Assembly (NCBI RefSeq): GCF_036865545.1
Contig: NZ_CP142208.1
Span: forward strand, 2,914,001 to 2,978,000
Direction of reading: 5' to 3'
DNA: 64,000 bases
From: Erwinia sp. E_sp_B01_1
GTDB taxonomy: Bacteria > Pseudomonadota > Gammaproteobacteria > Enterobacterales > Enterobacteriaceae
The position numbers were made by a program, and so were the translations under genes. Within the stretch, counting starts at the first letter, position 1. Each line of letters starts with the position of its first letter. Shown here one piece after another: positions 10,872 to 19,658 of this stretch. Under the pieces are notes generated by a model. The model saw only the letters and a list, made by a program, of their open reading frames with translations, did no database searches and had not been told where the DNA came from.

Positions 10872-11936
10872 ATGAAACAGCGACTGGCAACGTTAGGGGA
10901 TGTGGCGAAAGAAGCGAACGTCTCGCAGCAAACCGTTTCGAGGGTGCTCAATACGCCGGACAGGGTTTCCCCGCGCACAAGAACCAAAGTGATGAAAGCG
11001 ATGAACGGGCTGAATTACGTGCCCAACCGTTCAGCGCAGTTGCTGGCCGGTAAAATGCTGCCTGCGCTGGGCCTGATCACCGCTTCGCTCCAGTTTCATG
11101 CGCCTTCGCAGATTGCCTCTGCGGTGAAAAGCCATGCCGCAGCGGTAGGGTTTCAGGTCACTATCGCCATGCTGCAGGCGTCAGATAAAGACACCCTGCA
11201 GGCGGCACTCAACGAGTTTCGTGCGCAACGCGTGGGCAGCGTGATCGTGAGTATGCCAGTGGAGGCAGAGGTTGCGGAGCAACTGGTGGCGGATAATGCG
11301 GATATTCACTGCCTGTTTCTTGATGTACCACCAGAAAGCCGCGTCTCTCATCTGGGCTTTGATCATCGCGATGGCACCCGGTTAAGCGTTTCGCACTTAT
11401 TTGCGCTGGGCCACCGTCATTTTGCTTTGCTCGCCGGGCCTGAGAACGCTATTTCAGCACGGCTGAGATTACAGAGCTGGCGTGAGGCCCTGCTGCATTT
11501 CAACATCACCCATGTCCCTGTTGCACATGGTGACTGGAGTGCGCATCAGGGTTGGGAAAAAACCCTTGAGCTGTTCCGTGCCAATCCTGAAATCAGTGCG
11601 GTGCTGGTAGCCAACGATCAAATGGCGTTAGGCGTACTGAGCGCTCTGAATCAGCTCAACAGAAAGGTACCGGAGACAGTCTCGGTGATTGGTTATGACG
11701 ACACGCCAGACAGCCAGTATTTTCAGCCCGCGCTGACCACCGTGGCCCAGGATTTTGATCTGTTGGGCAGGCAGGCGGTATCAGCCCTGATTGAGATGAC
11801 GGAACGACCTGAAAAACCGCTGCTGGAACTCTTACCCACGCAATTGAAAATTCGCCAGTCCACGGCAAAGTTCAGTGAAACCCCCGGGCGGGAACTGCTG
11901 ATAACGCAATTAAAAACGCTGGTACAGCAGTTATAA
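10872..11936 (+). CDS. lacI: LacI, LacI-family repressor of the lac locus
   Basis: 354 residues: an N-terminal helix-turn-helix (TLGDVAKEANVSQQTVSRVL, residues ~6-25) with a hinge helix, then a periplasmic-binding-protein-like sensor domain. E. coli LacI is 360 residues. I placed the start at 10872 (MKQRLATLGDV) because it aligns with the family and has AGGAT upstream; the frame is open 32 codons further. The C-terminal end (ELLITQLKTLVQQL) may form a tetramerisation helix. Divergent from lacZ, so it is the likely repressor of that operon. Confidence 0.88.
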   Translation: MKQRLATLGDVAKEANVSQQTVSRVLNTPDRVSPRTRTKVMKAMNGLNYVPNRSAQLLAGKMLPALGLITASLQFHAPSQIASAVKSHAAAVGFQVTIAMLQASDKDTLQAALNEFRAQRVGSVIVSMPVEAEVAEQLVADNADIHCLFLDVPPESRVSHLGFDHRDGTRLSVSHLFALGHRHFALLAGPENAISARLRLQSWREALLHFNITHVPVAHGDWSAHQGWEKTLELFRANPEISAVLVANDQMALGVLSALNQLNRKVPETVSVIGYDDTPDSQYFQPALTTVAQDFDLLGRQAVSALIEMTERPEKPLLELLPTQLKIRQSTAKFSETPGRELLITQLKTLVQQL

Positions 11937-12211
11937 AACGCTTCCGAGCGGGCGGACTACCCAATTAGCTGGCACAGGAAAACCTGGAGTTAATTATTCT
12001 CTGGCCCTGCCGGTAAAATAACCGTTTATAAAATTACCCCTTTATTTTTTGCGGGAACCCGTGGCGTACCGATAAAAATGCGCGGGGAATCACAAAATAG
12101 AGCTAAAGAAGTCAGGTGCTGAACAGGAGACAATTGCAGAATGCATTCTGGGTGAAAATTAAATATAACCCCATGAATTTAATAATAATCCCTGTAAATT
12201 CCTTGATCATC
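11937..12211. other. Non-coding gap between lacI and the PTS operon
   Basis: About 275 bp, AT-rich towards its right end, with no gene. A small inverted CGCT...AGCG pair at 11939-11952 has no T-run, so I do not call a terminator. Confidence 0.5.
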
Positions 12212-12233
12212 TAATGTGATTCACTTCACATAA
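12212..12233 (+). promoter_or_regulatory. CRP (cAMP receptor protein) binding site of the PTS operon
   Basis: TAATGTGATTCACTTCACATAA contains perfect half-sites TGTGA-N6-TCACA with the preferred flanking bases. It is ~130 bp upstream of the first gene of the sugar operon, so the operon is very likely glucose-repressed. Confidence 0.85.
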
Positions 12234-12365
12234 ATAACCCTGCCGCCCCCCTTGTCAACGATCCTGCTCATTAAATTCGTCATAAAAGTGTGACATCCGT
12301 TGCAACTCAAAAATCCCATCGCCGGAAGAATGGTAGTCAGACGCACAGCTTAAAGGGTTGTCACA

Positions 12366-13346
12366 ATGAGAATTGGAATAGCAATTAGCGGTGGTGATGT
12401 TACCGGCATTAATAATTTCATTTATCAGGTTTCGCGTTTAACGCAATCCACCATGATTCTGTTTAACGGGGGCATTCCGGGTTTAATGGAAAATAATCAT
12501 CAGGAGATAGCACAGCGCGACCTGGTGGATTATGCCGTTGCCTCTATTCCGATCATGCAATCCGGAAGGACAACGAGAAAATTAATCCGCCCGGAATATG
12601 AAGTTATTGTCAAAAATCTAAAAGCGCTGCGCATTGATGTCTTGATCATGGCGGGCGGCGACGGTTCACTGCAATTTTTACATACGCTCAGCGAATTTGG
12701 CGTGAATTGTTTTGGCGTCGGCATGACGATAGATAACGATGTTTACGGCAGTGATTATACCATCGGGTTTTCTACCGCCTGCGAACAAGTTCTGAAAGAA
12801 GTGGCGAAAATAAGAAATACCGGACGCGCATTAACGGGCCGGGTTTTTATGGTGGAATTACTCGGTGGGTATTGTGGTGAGCTGACGCTGCAATCGGCGA
12901 TTAAATCCAATGCTGATTTCGCCCTGATACCGGAGTGCCAGATAGCCCCGCAGGAGCTGGCGGCGCGTATCACACAGCGTCTGGCTGAACAGAACAGCGT
13001 GGTGATCCTGTGTTCAGAAGGTTACACCCGTGAATATTCACCGGGCTTCCAGGGCGCAATTGACACCCTGATTAAACAAATTGAACCTTTAATCGGCGTG
13101 CGTATTCGTAAAACGATTATGGGTTATGGCCTGCGTAATGGTGAACCCACCTGTGAAGAAATTTATCAGGGCACCATTATGGCCAGTGAAGTTGCACGTT
13201 GTATTCAATCGGGCATGCGTAATAAAGCCATTATTATTAATGGCAGCAATAAACCGATCCCGATTGATTTAATAAGCATGAAAAAACGCCTGGTTGATAC
13301 CGAAGGGCACCATTACAAACTCGCTAAACAATTGCATATTCTGTGA
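12366..13346 (+). CDS. PfkA-family ATP-dependent sugar-phosphate kinase
   Basis: 326 residues with the fold of bacterial 6-phosphofructokinase: GGDGS (97-101, nucleotide loop), TIDND (121-125, catalytic Asp region), then YTIGFSTA and GYGLRNGEPT. Two places differ from PfkA: the MGRYCG motif is LGGYCG, and the RGGSP loop is RNGEP. Both lie around the active site, so the substrate may not be fructose 6-phosphate. It is the first gene of a PTS-aldolase operon, with a gap of only 10 nt to the IIB gene. It probably makes a ketose bisphosphate for the aldolase at 15017 (inference). Confidence 0.85.
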   Translation: MRIGIAISGGDVTGINNFIYQVSRLTQSTMILFNGGIPGLMENNHQEIAQRDLVDYAVASIPIMQSGRTTRKLIRPEYEVIVKNLKALRIDVLIMAGGDGSLQFLHTLSEFGVNCFGVGMTIDNDVYGSDYTIGFSTACEQVLKEVAKIRNTGRALTGRVFMVELLGGYCGELTLQSAIKSNADFALIPECQIAPQELAARITQRLAEQNSVVILCSEGYTREYSPGFQGAIDTLIKQIEPLIGVRIRKTIMGYGLRNGEPTCEEIYQGTIMASEVARCIQSGMRNKAIIINGSNKPIPIDLISMKKRLVDTEGHHYKLAKQLHIL

Positions 13347-13356
13347 GGAAATAACC

Positions 13357-13671
13357 ATGCTGAAAATATTATGTGTCTGTGGATGTGGTCTGGGTTCAAG
13401 CTTCGCAATTGAAATGACGGCTAAATCAGTATTAAAGAAGCTGGAAATCGAAGCAGATATCGATCACACCACAATTTCTGAAGCCAACGCCTTTAAGTCA
13501 GACATGATTTTAACGCAAAAATCCTTTGCGGATGTATTAAATGCGGATGCCAGCCCGGAACAGATTAAAAGGGTGATTATTCTCAACAGGCTGACCGATA
13601 AGGCCGAAATTGAAGAGAAAATCGTGGCGTTTATGAAAGAACGAAACATGAAGGTTGCTCATCATGAATAG
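13357..13671 (+). CDS. PTS EIIB component (ascorbate/galactitol-type)
   Basis: 104-residue cytoplasmic phosphocarrier with the N-terminal motif CVCGCGLGSS; the Cys of the CGxGLGSS loop (Cys9) is the phosphorylated residue in this family. It takes phosphate from the IIA at 16202 and passes it to sugar entering through the IIC gene downstream. Start chosen at the ATG at 13357 (MLKILCVCGCG) with a GAGGA site. The stop overlaps the IIC start. Confidence 0.9.
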   Translation: MLKILCVCGCGLGSSFAIEMTAKSVLKKLEIEADIDHTTISEANAFKSDMILTQKSFADVLNADASPEQIKRVIILNRLTDKAEIEEKIVAFMKERNMKVAHHE

Positions 13672-15030
13672 TGTTTTCAACTTCCTGGTAAAAGACTTAT
13701 TAGGACAGGCCTCTATCCTGATCGCCTTTATTGCCCTGATTGGTCTGCTGCTGCAAAAAAATCCACAGGAAAGGTGGTGGAAGGCACCTTTAAGACCCTG
13801 CTGGGCTTCTTGATTATGATGGCCGGCATCAACATCATCGTTGGCGCCCTCACCTTCCTTAACACCATTTTTACCCACGGCTTTGGCATGAAAGGATACA
13901 TCACCGATGTGGCCGCCATTGCCGGGTTAGCGAACCGCGAGCTGGGTTCAGAAGTGGCGTTGACCCTGTTGGTGATCTTTATCGTCAACATCATCATCGC
14001 GCGTCTGACACCGTTTAAATACATCTTCCTCACCGGTCAGGCGCTGTTATGGATGGCGACCATTGGTGCGGTGATTGGCTACAAAGCGGGGCTGACAGGC
14101 TTACCTCTGATCCTTACCGGCGGCATCTTTGGCGGCATCATGGCGGTAGTGATGCCCGCGCTGGCGCAGCCCGTGGTGCGCCGTATCACAGATTCTGACG
14201 ACGTCGCGCTGGGCCACTTCTGCACCATTGGCTATCTGCTGACGGCGGCAGTGGCGAAAGTGGTCGGCAAAGGTTCCCGCTCTACCGAAGATCTGAAACT
14301 GCCGGACAACTTCAAGTTCCTGCAGGACACCTACCTGTCAATGGCGGTGGTTATGGTGCCGATGTACCTGATCCCGGCAGTTGCCGCCGGCCCGCAGTTT
14401 ATCGCCCAGTACAGCAATGGCATGAACTACCTGATGTATGCCTTTATGCAGTCGGTTCAGTTCGTCGCCGGTGTCTTTGTGCTTTATAGCGGCGTGCGTC
14501 TGCTGCTTAACGAACTGGTGCCTGCCTTCCGGGGTATCGCCATGCGTCTGGTCCCGGATGCTAAACCGGCTCTCGACTGCCCGATCATGTTCCCTTACGC
14601 ACCCAACGCCGTGATCGTCGGCTTCCTTGCCACCACGCTCGGCTCTGTTGTCGGCATGCTGGTCTTCCCGATGTTTGGTCTGGCGATGATCCTGCCGGGT
14701 CTGCTGACCAACTTCTTTGCGGGCGGCACAGCTGGCGTGTTCGGTAATGCGCTTGGTGGCCGTCGCGGTGCGGTGATTGGCGGCTTCGTTCACGGGCTGT
14801 TTATCACTTTCCTGCCGGCCATTCTGGTACCGATGCTGGAGAGCTACGGCTTCACCGGCGTGACATTCAGTGATTCCGACGTGATCAGTACCGGCCTGGT
14901 ACTGGGCCATGCCTTCCAGAATAACTGGCTGTTCGTTGCCCTGTTTATTGCCTTTATCACCCTGCTCGCCTGGTTTGTTAACGGAAAATCCACTAAACCC
15001 CATGAGGAAAAACTCCATGAAACTTTATAA
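13664..15030 (+). CDS. PTS EIIC permease, UlaA-like (apparent frameshift at an A7 run)
   Basis: An inner-membrane sugar permease of the ascorbate-galactitol superfamily with about ten hydrophobic segments. The natural start is the ATG at 13664 (MNSVFNFLVKDLLGQ), which overlaps the IIB stop. After codon ~32 the frame breaks at a run of seven A (13755-13761); an eighth A would give LLQKKSTGKVVEGTFKTLLG, exactly what the family shows, and the rest to 15030 is open (418 codons from the internal GTG at 13774). Either the run is miscalled, the gene is broken, or ribosomes slip -1 on A-AAA-AAT. Overlaps the aldolase by 14 nt. Confidence 0.82.
13755..13761 (+). other. A7 run at the IIC frame break
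   Basis: In the upstream frame this is CAA AAA AAT. A -1 slip, or one missing A, joins the two halves of the IIC gene. Confidence 0.8.
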
Positions 15031-15859
15031 CTTTACCGATCTGTTACAGGTGGCTAAAGAACGTGAATTTAAAGCTCTCGGTTCCTTTAATTTACATTGC
15101 CTGGAAATGTTACCCGCATTTTTCACCGCAGCGGAGAAAACCAATAGTCCGTTAATGATTCAGATCTCCACCGGCACGGCAAAATATCTCGGCCATAAAT
15201 TATTAGTCGATGCTATTTGCTCACTCTCAGAGAGCCGTAATGTGCCAACTTGTTTACATCTGGATCACTGTTCAGATCTGGCGGCGATTCAGACTGCACT
15301 GGATGCCGGGTTCAGCTCGATTATGTATGACGGCTCGCACTTACCGATTGAAGAAAATATTGCTAATACCCGCCGGGTGATTGATATGGCGCGTCCGCTG
15401 CACGTCTCTGTGGAAGCTGAACTGGGCGCGATTGGCGGCTCAGAAGATGGCAAAGAAGTGGAAATGAGCGAAGCGGCCTTTACCACCGTGGACGATGCGA
15501 AACGCTTCGTCCAGGAGACAGGCGTGGATATGCTGGCAATCTCTATCGGCACGGTACACGGCTTGTATACGGGTAAAGCCATCATTCAGCATCAGCGTCT
15601 GGCGGATATTACCGACGCCACCAAAACGCCGCTGGTGTTGCATGGCGGAACCGGTGTCAGCGATGAAGATATGCGCCTGGCCGTGCGCAGCGGGATCGAA
15701 AAGGTGAACGTCGGCACTGAAATGAACGTGCAATGGGTGGCAAACTGTAAGCAGACCTTTGAGAAAGGCAAAGTGAATGACAGCGTGCGCAACTTCCTTG
15801 TACCGGCCAATGATGCCGTCACCAGTGTGCTGGTCGAAAAGATTCAACTGTTCCGCTAA
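15017..15859 (+). CDS. Class II ketose-bisphosphate aldolase
   Basis: 280 residues of the zinc-dependent fructose/tagatose-bisphosphate aldolase family (GatY/KbaY/FbaA). Visible motifs are HLDHCSD with catalytic Asp83 and zinc His84, EAELGAIGG, and LHGGTGVSD near the phosphate site. It should cleave a ketose 1,6-bisphosphate into DHAP and glyceraldehyde 3-phosphate (or a related aldehyde). I placed the start at 15017 (MKLYNFTDLL); the open frame upstream overlaps IIC. It acts after the PfkA-like kinase of the same operon. No GatZ/KbaZ-type partner is present. Confidence 0.88.
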   Translation: MKLYNFTDLLQVAKEREFKALGSFNLHCLEMLPAFFTAAEKTNSPLMIQISTGTAKYLGHKLLVDAICSLSESRNVPTCLHLDHCSDLAAIQTALDAGFSSIMYDGSHLPIEENIANTRRVIDMARPLHVSVEAELGAIGGSEDGKEVEMSEAAFTTVDDAKRFVQETGVDMLAISIGTVHGLYTGKAIIQHQRLADITDATKTPLVLHGGTGVSDEDMRLAVRSGIEKVNVGTEMNVQWVANCKQTFEKGKVNDSVRNFLVPANDAVTSVLVEKIQLFR

Positions 15860-15922
15860 CTCTTTATCACTTATGACGTAATAACCTGAAGAGCCCTCGC
15901 GCCATTCGGGGCAGGAGACGCT

Positions 15923-16192
15923 ATGTTTGGATTCTTTAAAAAGGGCTCGGAGAATAAGAGCCAGGATTCGCAGGAAACAGATCTTCAGGCAGAAACGATC
16001 AGCGGAAAAATAAGCGAGCTGGAGCAGCAGCTCGCTTCCAATCCGCAGGCGGTTAATACGCAAAAACAATTAATGCTGGAATATAACCGCGCATTAAATA
16101 TCTTTGCTAAAAGCCGTCGCTTCCGTCAGGAAATTGACCCGCTGTTTGTCAAAATTGATGAACTGCGTAATACCATCCGCAAATCGATTTAA
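15923..16192 (+). CDS. Small protein of unknown function in the PTS operon
   Basis: 89 residues starting MFGFFKKGSENKSQDSQETD, followed by a long helical, charged, probably coiled-coil region (SGKISELEQQLASNPQAVNT onward) and ending RNTIRKSI. It has a GGAG site and sits 9 nt before the IIA gene. No domain is recognised; there is no signal peptide and no Cys or His cluster. Its constant company with a PTS might mean a regulatory or scaffolding partner, but that is a guess. Confidence 0.7.
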   Translation: MFGFFKKGSENKSQDSQETDLQAETISGKISELEQQLASNPQAVNTQKQLMLEYNRALNIFAKSRRFRQEIDPLFVKIDELRNTIRKSI

Positions 16193-16201
16193 GGAGGCAG
16201 T

Positions 16202-16639
16202 ATGAGTATTAAAAAACTCCTGCAGGAGGCGAATGCGATTCAGGTGGGAATTACAGCCGGGGACTGGCGTGAAGTGATCGCTCTGGCTGCCCTTCCGTTG
16301 GTGAGCGGGGGTTACATCAACCCTTCCTATCCGGAAGCCGTTATCGCTAACACGCTGACGCACGGTGCCTACTATGTGTTTGAAGAAGGGATTGCCATTC
16401 CGCACGCCCGCCCGGAAGCGGGCGTGTTGAAAGATTGCTTTAGCATGGTGCTGCTGGATGAGCCAATATCCTTTGACGGCAGTGACAAAGCCGACATTGT
16501 GATTATGTTTGGCGCTCGCGACAGCAATGCGCATATAGAAGAAGGCATCCGCGCAATTGTGACACTTCTGGAGGATGAGGAGACGCTGGTCCGCCTGCGC
16601 AAGGCCAGCAGTGCTGCGGAGGTATTAGCAATCCTATGA
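16202..16639 (+). CDS. PTS EIIA component (mannitol/fructose/ascorbate type)
   Basis: 145-residue EIIA-2 domain. The phosphorylated histidine is His68 in GIAIPHARPEAG. It receives phosphate from HPr and gives it to the IIB at 13357. AGGAGG lies upstream of the ATG. It overlaps the next gene by 4 nt. Confidence 0.9.
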   Translation: MSIKKLLQEANAIQVGITAGDWREVIALAALPLVSGGYINPSYPEAVIANTLTHGAYYVFEEGIAIPHARPEAGVLKDCFSMVLLDEPISFDGSDKADIVIMFGARDSNAHIEEGIRAIVTLLEDEETLVRLRKASSAAEVLAIL

Positions 16640-17220
16640 CCCTTAATCCTGAAGAAAAATGCGTGGTGCTGGTCAACGGCATCCCCGCTTCCGGTAAAAG
16701 CACGCTCACGCGCGCAGTGGCTGAGCAGTCTGGCTTCCCGGTGTTAACGCTGGATAGCCTGAAGGAGCCGTTTATGGCCAGCTTCGCGCCGGTGGATCGT
16801 CTGCGCAATCGCCAGTTGGGGTGCGCAGCCTATCAGGCCATCTGGAAGGTGGTGGCTCAGGCACCAACGCGCTGTGTCTATATCATTGATGCCTGGTTTG
16901 GTTTCCAGCCGAAGGAGGTTTTGCAACAGGGATTACAGCAGGCGGGAGTGACGCAGGTGCTGGAGTTGTGGCTCTCCATTACTCCGGATGAAGCGGTAGC
17001 GCGCTATCAGTCGCGGTTGTCGCAACGTCTGCCGGGCCATCCCGGCGCGGAATATCTGCCGGAATTACGCAAGCTGGCTGAAACCGCACAGCCGATGGCG
17101 ATCGGTCCGGTGCTGCAACTGGATGCCTGTGACCCGAATGTTACTGCCGCAAACGCCTGGCTTCAGCGGCAATTGCGTTTGCCGGTATTGGCTGAACAAG
17201 GAGAGCAAAGTCTTCTGTAG
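16636..17220 (+). CDS. P-loop ATP-binding kinase (AAA_33-like)
   Basis: 194 residues with an N-terminal Walker A motif GIPASGKST (15-23) and a second conserved patch (CVYIIDAWFGFQPKEV). This is the small-molecule kinase type seen for gluconate, chloramphenicol and zeta-like phosphotransferases. It is translationally coupled to the IIA gene (ATGA). As the last gene of a sugar operon it could phosphorylate a sugar or an intermediate that the PTS does not handle. Substrate unknown. Confidence 0.75.
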   Translation: MTLNPEEKCVVLVNGIPASGKSTLTRAVAEQSGFPVLTLDSLKEPFMASFAPVDRLRNRQLGCAAYQAIWKVVAQAPTRCVYIIDAWFGFQPKEVLQQGLQQAGVTQVLELWLSITPDEAVARYQSRLSQRLPGHPGAEYLPELRKLAETAQPMAIGPVLQLDACDPNVTAANAWLQRQLRLPVLAEQGEQSLL

Positions 17221-17248
17221 CTCGCCTGGGGCCGGTCGGTGTAAAGTA

Positions 17249-17269
17249 CCGCCTCAACTACTGAGGCGA
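17249..17269 (+). terminator. Possible terminator of the PTS operon
   Basis: CGCCTCA-ACTAC-TGAGGCG is a perfect 7-bp hairpin 30 nt after the kinase stop, followed by ACCTTATTT rather than a proper T-run. It may act weakly; it ends 12 nt before the DUF421 start. Confidence 0.45.
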
Positions 17270-17280
17270 CCTTATTTCCT

Positions 17281-17976
17281 ATGTCTACATTTGACTGGCA
17301 ACGATTTTTTCTTAATGACCTTCCGGTCTCCTTCCTGGGCGAAGTCGCCGTCAGGGTGCTTATCGCCTATGTGATTGTGTTCAGTTTTTTAAAGATATCC
17401 GGACGGCGCGGCATACGTCAGCTCTCCCTGTTTGAACTGGTGATCATACTGACTTTGGGTTCAGCCTCTGGCGACGTAACCTTCTATGAGGATGTGCCGG
17501 TTCTGCCGGTGGCGATGGTCTTTATTGTCCTGTTAGCGCTTTACCGCCTGACCACCTGGCTAACGTCACGCAGTCCCCGCTTTTCAAGGTTAATTGAAGG
17601 CGATGTGGTGACGCTGATTAAAAATGGCGTCTATGAAATCGAAAGCCTCGACAGACATAACATTTCCGAGAATGAGTTCTTTATGGAGCTTCGACAAAAT
17701 GGCGTTGAGCATATCGGGCAGGTCCGGTTAGCCATTCTTGAAATTGATGGTCAGATAAGCCTCTATTTCTATGACCGCGAAGACGTTAAGCCCGGCCTCT
17801 CTATTTTGCCACCGGCGCACCGCGAAGTTTTTCGCCATATTCCCGGAGCGGGCTTATACGCCTGTACGCACTGCGGATTAACGCTGCATTTCGATCATGA
17901 GCAGGACCCCTGCTGCCCGCGATGCAAAAAAGAGTTGTGGTCTGTTGCATTGCGGACGCACCGGGCTGCTGGTTGA
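17281..17976 (+). CDS. DUF421 (YcaP/YetF-like) membrane protein
   Basis: 231 residues. Three N-terminal hydrophobic segments (about 20-38, 50-64 and 72-90), with ISGRRGIRQLSLFELVIILT the signature of DUF421, then a cytoplasmic domain. The C-terminus carries four cysteines in a zinc-ribbon pattern (CTHC at 195-198, CCPRC at 211-215), which is an extension compared with shorter YcaP-type proteins. Function of the family is unclear. It stands alone after the PTS operon. Confidence 0.8.
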   Translation: MSTFDWQRFFLNDLPVSFLGEVAVRVLIAYVIVFSFLKISGRRGIRQLSLFELVIILTLGSASGDVTFYEDVPVLPVAMVFIVLLALYRLTTWLTSRSPRFSRLIEGDVVTLIKNGVYEIESLDRHNISENEFFMELRQNGVEHIGQVRLAILEIDGQISLYFYDREDVKPGLSILPPAHREVFRHIPGAGLYACTHCGLTLHFDHEQDPCCPRCKKELWSVALRTHRAAG

Positions 17977-18009
17977 AGCGTTGTTATAGCTTTTCAGCTG
18001 CGCAGAGGT

Positions 18010-18459
18010 TCAGGGACGTCCGTTATATCCATCCCAGTAAACTGCAGTAGCGCCATTCCGCAGAATCAGGGTCCTTTTTTCCGGTTGCTCAGCACTGTAT
18101 TGTTGGGTAATAAACGTACTTTTTTGCGCATCGGAATTGAAAGGCCCCTGATGCGAACTGCCCGGCTGGTCATTAGCTTGCGGCTCTCCGCCGAATTCCC
18201 GGACCCGCTGTTGCGCCTGTTCCAGGGTCAGCCCGGCTTCGCGATCCTTTTTCCCCAGTTCGTAGAACTGGCTTAGAAACTTCGCTGTCAGCCTGATATT
18301 GTCTGCGGTCAGAGGGCGGGTATTGGGATCAAAATGGAGCTTGTCGATTTGAGAAGATACATGCCGCGCATTAACGGCTACGCTGGTTTGCGGACCGGCA
18401 CACGCCGTCAGAAGTAAAGCTGCTGCCAAAATCGTGGCAGGATTAATTTTTAAATACAT
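18010..18459 (-). CDS. Predicted lipoprotein, possibly Exc2-like
   Basis: 149 residues. Signal peptide with lipobox LTAC (Cys20), so a lipid-anchored envelope protein. The mature part begins ARHVSSQIDKLHFDPNTRPL and includes a helical repeat-like stretch (TAKFLSQFYELGKKDREAGL). It reminds me of Exc2-family lipoproteins, but I am not certain. Convergent with the DUF421 gene, with 33 bp between them. Confidence 0.65.
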   Translation of the reverse strand: MYLKINPATILAAALLLTACAGPQTSVAVNARHVSSQIDKLHFDPNTRPLTADNIRLTAKFLSQFYELGKKDREAGLTLEQAQQRVREFGGEPQANDQPGSSHQGPFNSDAQKSTFITQQYSAEQPEKRTLILRNGATAVYWDGYNGRP

Positions 18460-18635
18460 GTGTTTATGTCCCTATAAAATAATTTCGCCAGACTATACTC
18501 CCGTGTCCGGACCTTAGTAAATACCCTTAAAATAAGACTTCAGTGGATTTTTGCTATGAATATGAGCGTTATTTTAAAGTGCATTCAGCATCAGTGCATC
18601 CACTTCTTTATAATGCTTTATATAATACTCACCGG

Positions 18636-19502
18636 TCAGAAGACAGAATCTGTAAGGAACTGCCTCAATTTAGCAGCAAGCTCATCTGGCGCTTCTTCTG
18701 CCATGTGATGGCCGCTATTTATGGTGCCACTGCGTACATCATCTGCCCAGTTTTTCCAGATAGCGGGAATATCAGCATACAACTCCCCTAAATCATCCTG
18801 TTCAGACCATAAACAGAGTACAGGGCAGGCTATTTTTCGGTTATTCCTGCGATCTTCTTCTTCATGAAGACGGTCTGTACATAGCCCCGCACGATAGTCT
18901 TCCAGCATGGTATGAACCGTTTCAGGATCGTGGATAGCACGCCGAAAATCCTCATACTCCTCGTTTCCCATTGTAGCGGGCTGCCCTCCATACCAGGCAT
19001 CAGGATCGGCCAGAATAGCCCGTTCCGGTTTTTCTGGCTGTGCGAAGAAAAACCAGTGATACCACTGCCGTGCGAATCGCTCATTGCAGCGTTCAAGCGC
19101 TTCAAGAATTGGAACACAATCAAGCACGGCCAGCCGCGTGATCCTTTCAGGATAATCCAGAGCTGCGCGGTAAGCCGTATAACTTCCCCGGTCATGACCA
19201 ACAATGGCAAAGCGTTCAAATCCCAAAAAACTCATGAGTTCTGTGCAATCTTTAGCCTTGGCCCGCTTGGAGGAATTGGCGTGATCTGGCAGGTCTTCTG
19301 GCTTAGAGGACTGACCAAAACCCCGAAGATCGGGGCAAACGACGGTGAATTCTTTAGCAAGAATGGGGGCAACTTTTGACCAGGTTGCATGTGTCCGGGG
19401 ATGTCCATGCAGCAGCAGTACCGGCGGGCCATTACCGCCATAACGGACATTCAAAACGGCATCTGAAAGTGTGATTTTTCGCTGTAAAAATCCTTCAAAC
19501 AT
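18636..19502 (-). CDS. Haloacetate-dehalogenase-like alpha/beta hydrolase
   Basis: 288 residues with the haloalkanoate dehalogenase layout: oxyanion loop LHGHPRTHATW (31-41), nucleophile Asp104 in GHDRG, a possible acid Asp128, the halide-binding pair His149-Trp150 in YHWFFF, and catalytic His265 or 266 in SGHHMAEEAP. Known relatives break C-F or C-Cl bonds of haloacetates; without tests the substrate could be any ester or epoxide. It stands apart from its neighbours, with a 156-bp gap to the gene upstream at 19659. Confidence 0.8.
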   Translation of the reverse strand: MFEGFLQRKITLSDAVLNVRYGGNGPPVLLLHGHPRTHATWSKVAPILAKEFTVVCPDLRGFGQSSKPEDLPDHANSSKRAKAKDCTELMSFLGFERFAIVGHDRGSYTAYRAALDYPERITRLAVLDCVPILEALERCNERFARQWYHWFFFAQPEKPERAILADPDAWYGGQPATMGNEEYEDFRRAIHDPETVHTMLEDYRAGLCTDRLHEEEDRRNNRKIACPVLCLWSEQDDLGELYADIPAIWKNWADDVRSGTINSGHHMAEEAPDELAAKLRQFLTDSVF

Positions 19503-19658
19503 GTTTTCCCCCCGCCCTGTCGCAAGCCTGAAATATAGCCTGGTTTGATGAATTCGTCCTCAGAGCGGTAAGACCCTGCCCTCCCTTCATTGCTGCTTTT
19601 GCCTGTGAATTTATAATCCCTTTTTATCAGGCTTATACAAATGACTGCTGCAATGAAA

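Noticed and set aside
14338..15018. Minus-strand frame of 226 codons across the IIC gene.
   Set aside because: His/Gln-rich translation typical of a reverse shadow; the opposite strand is a conserved permease.
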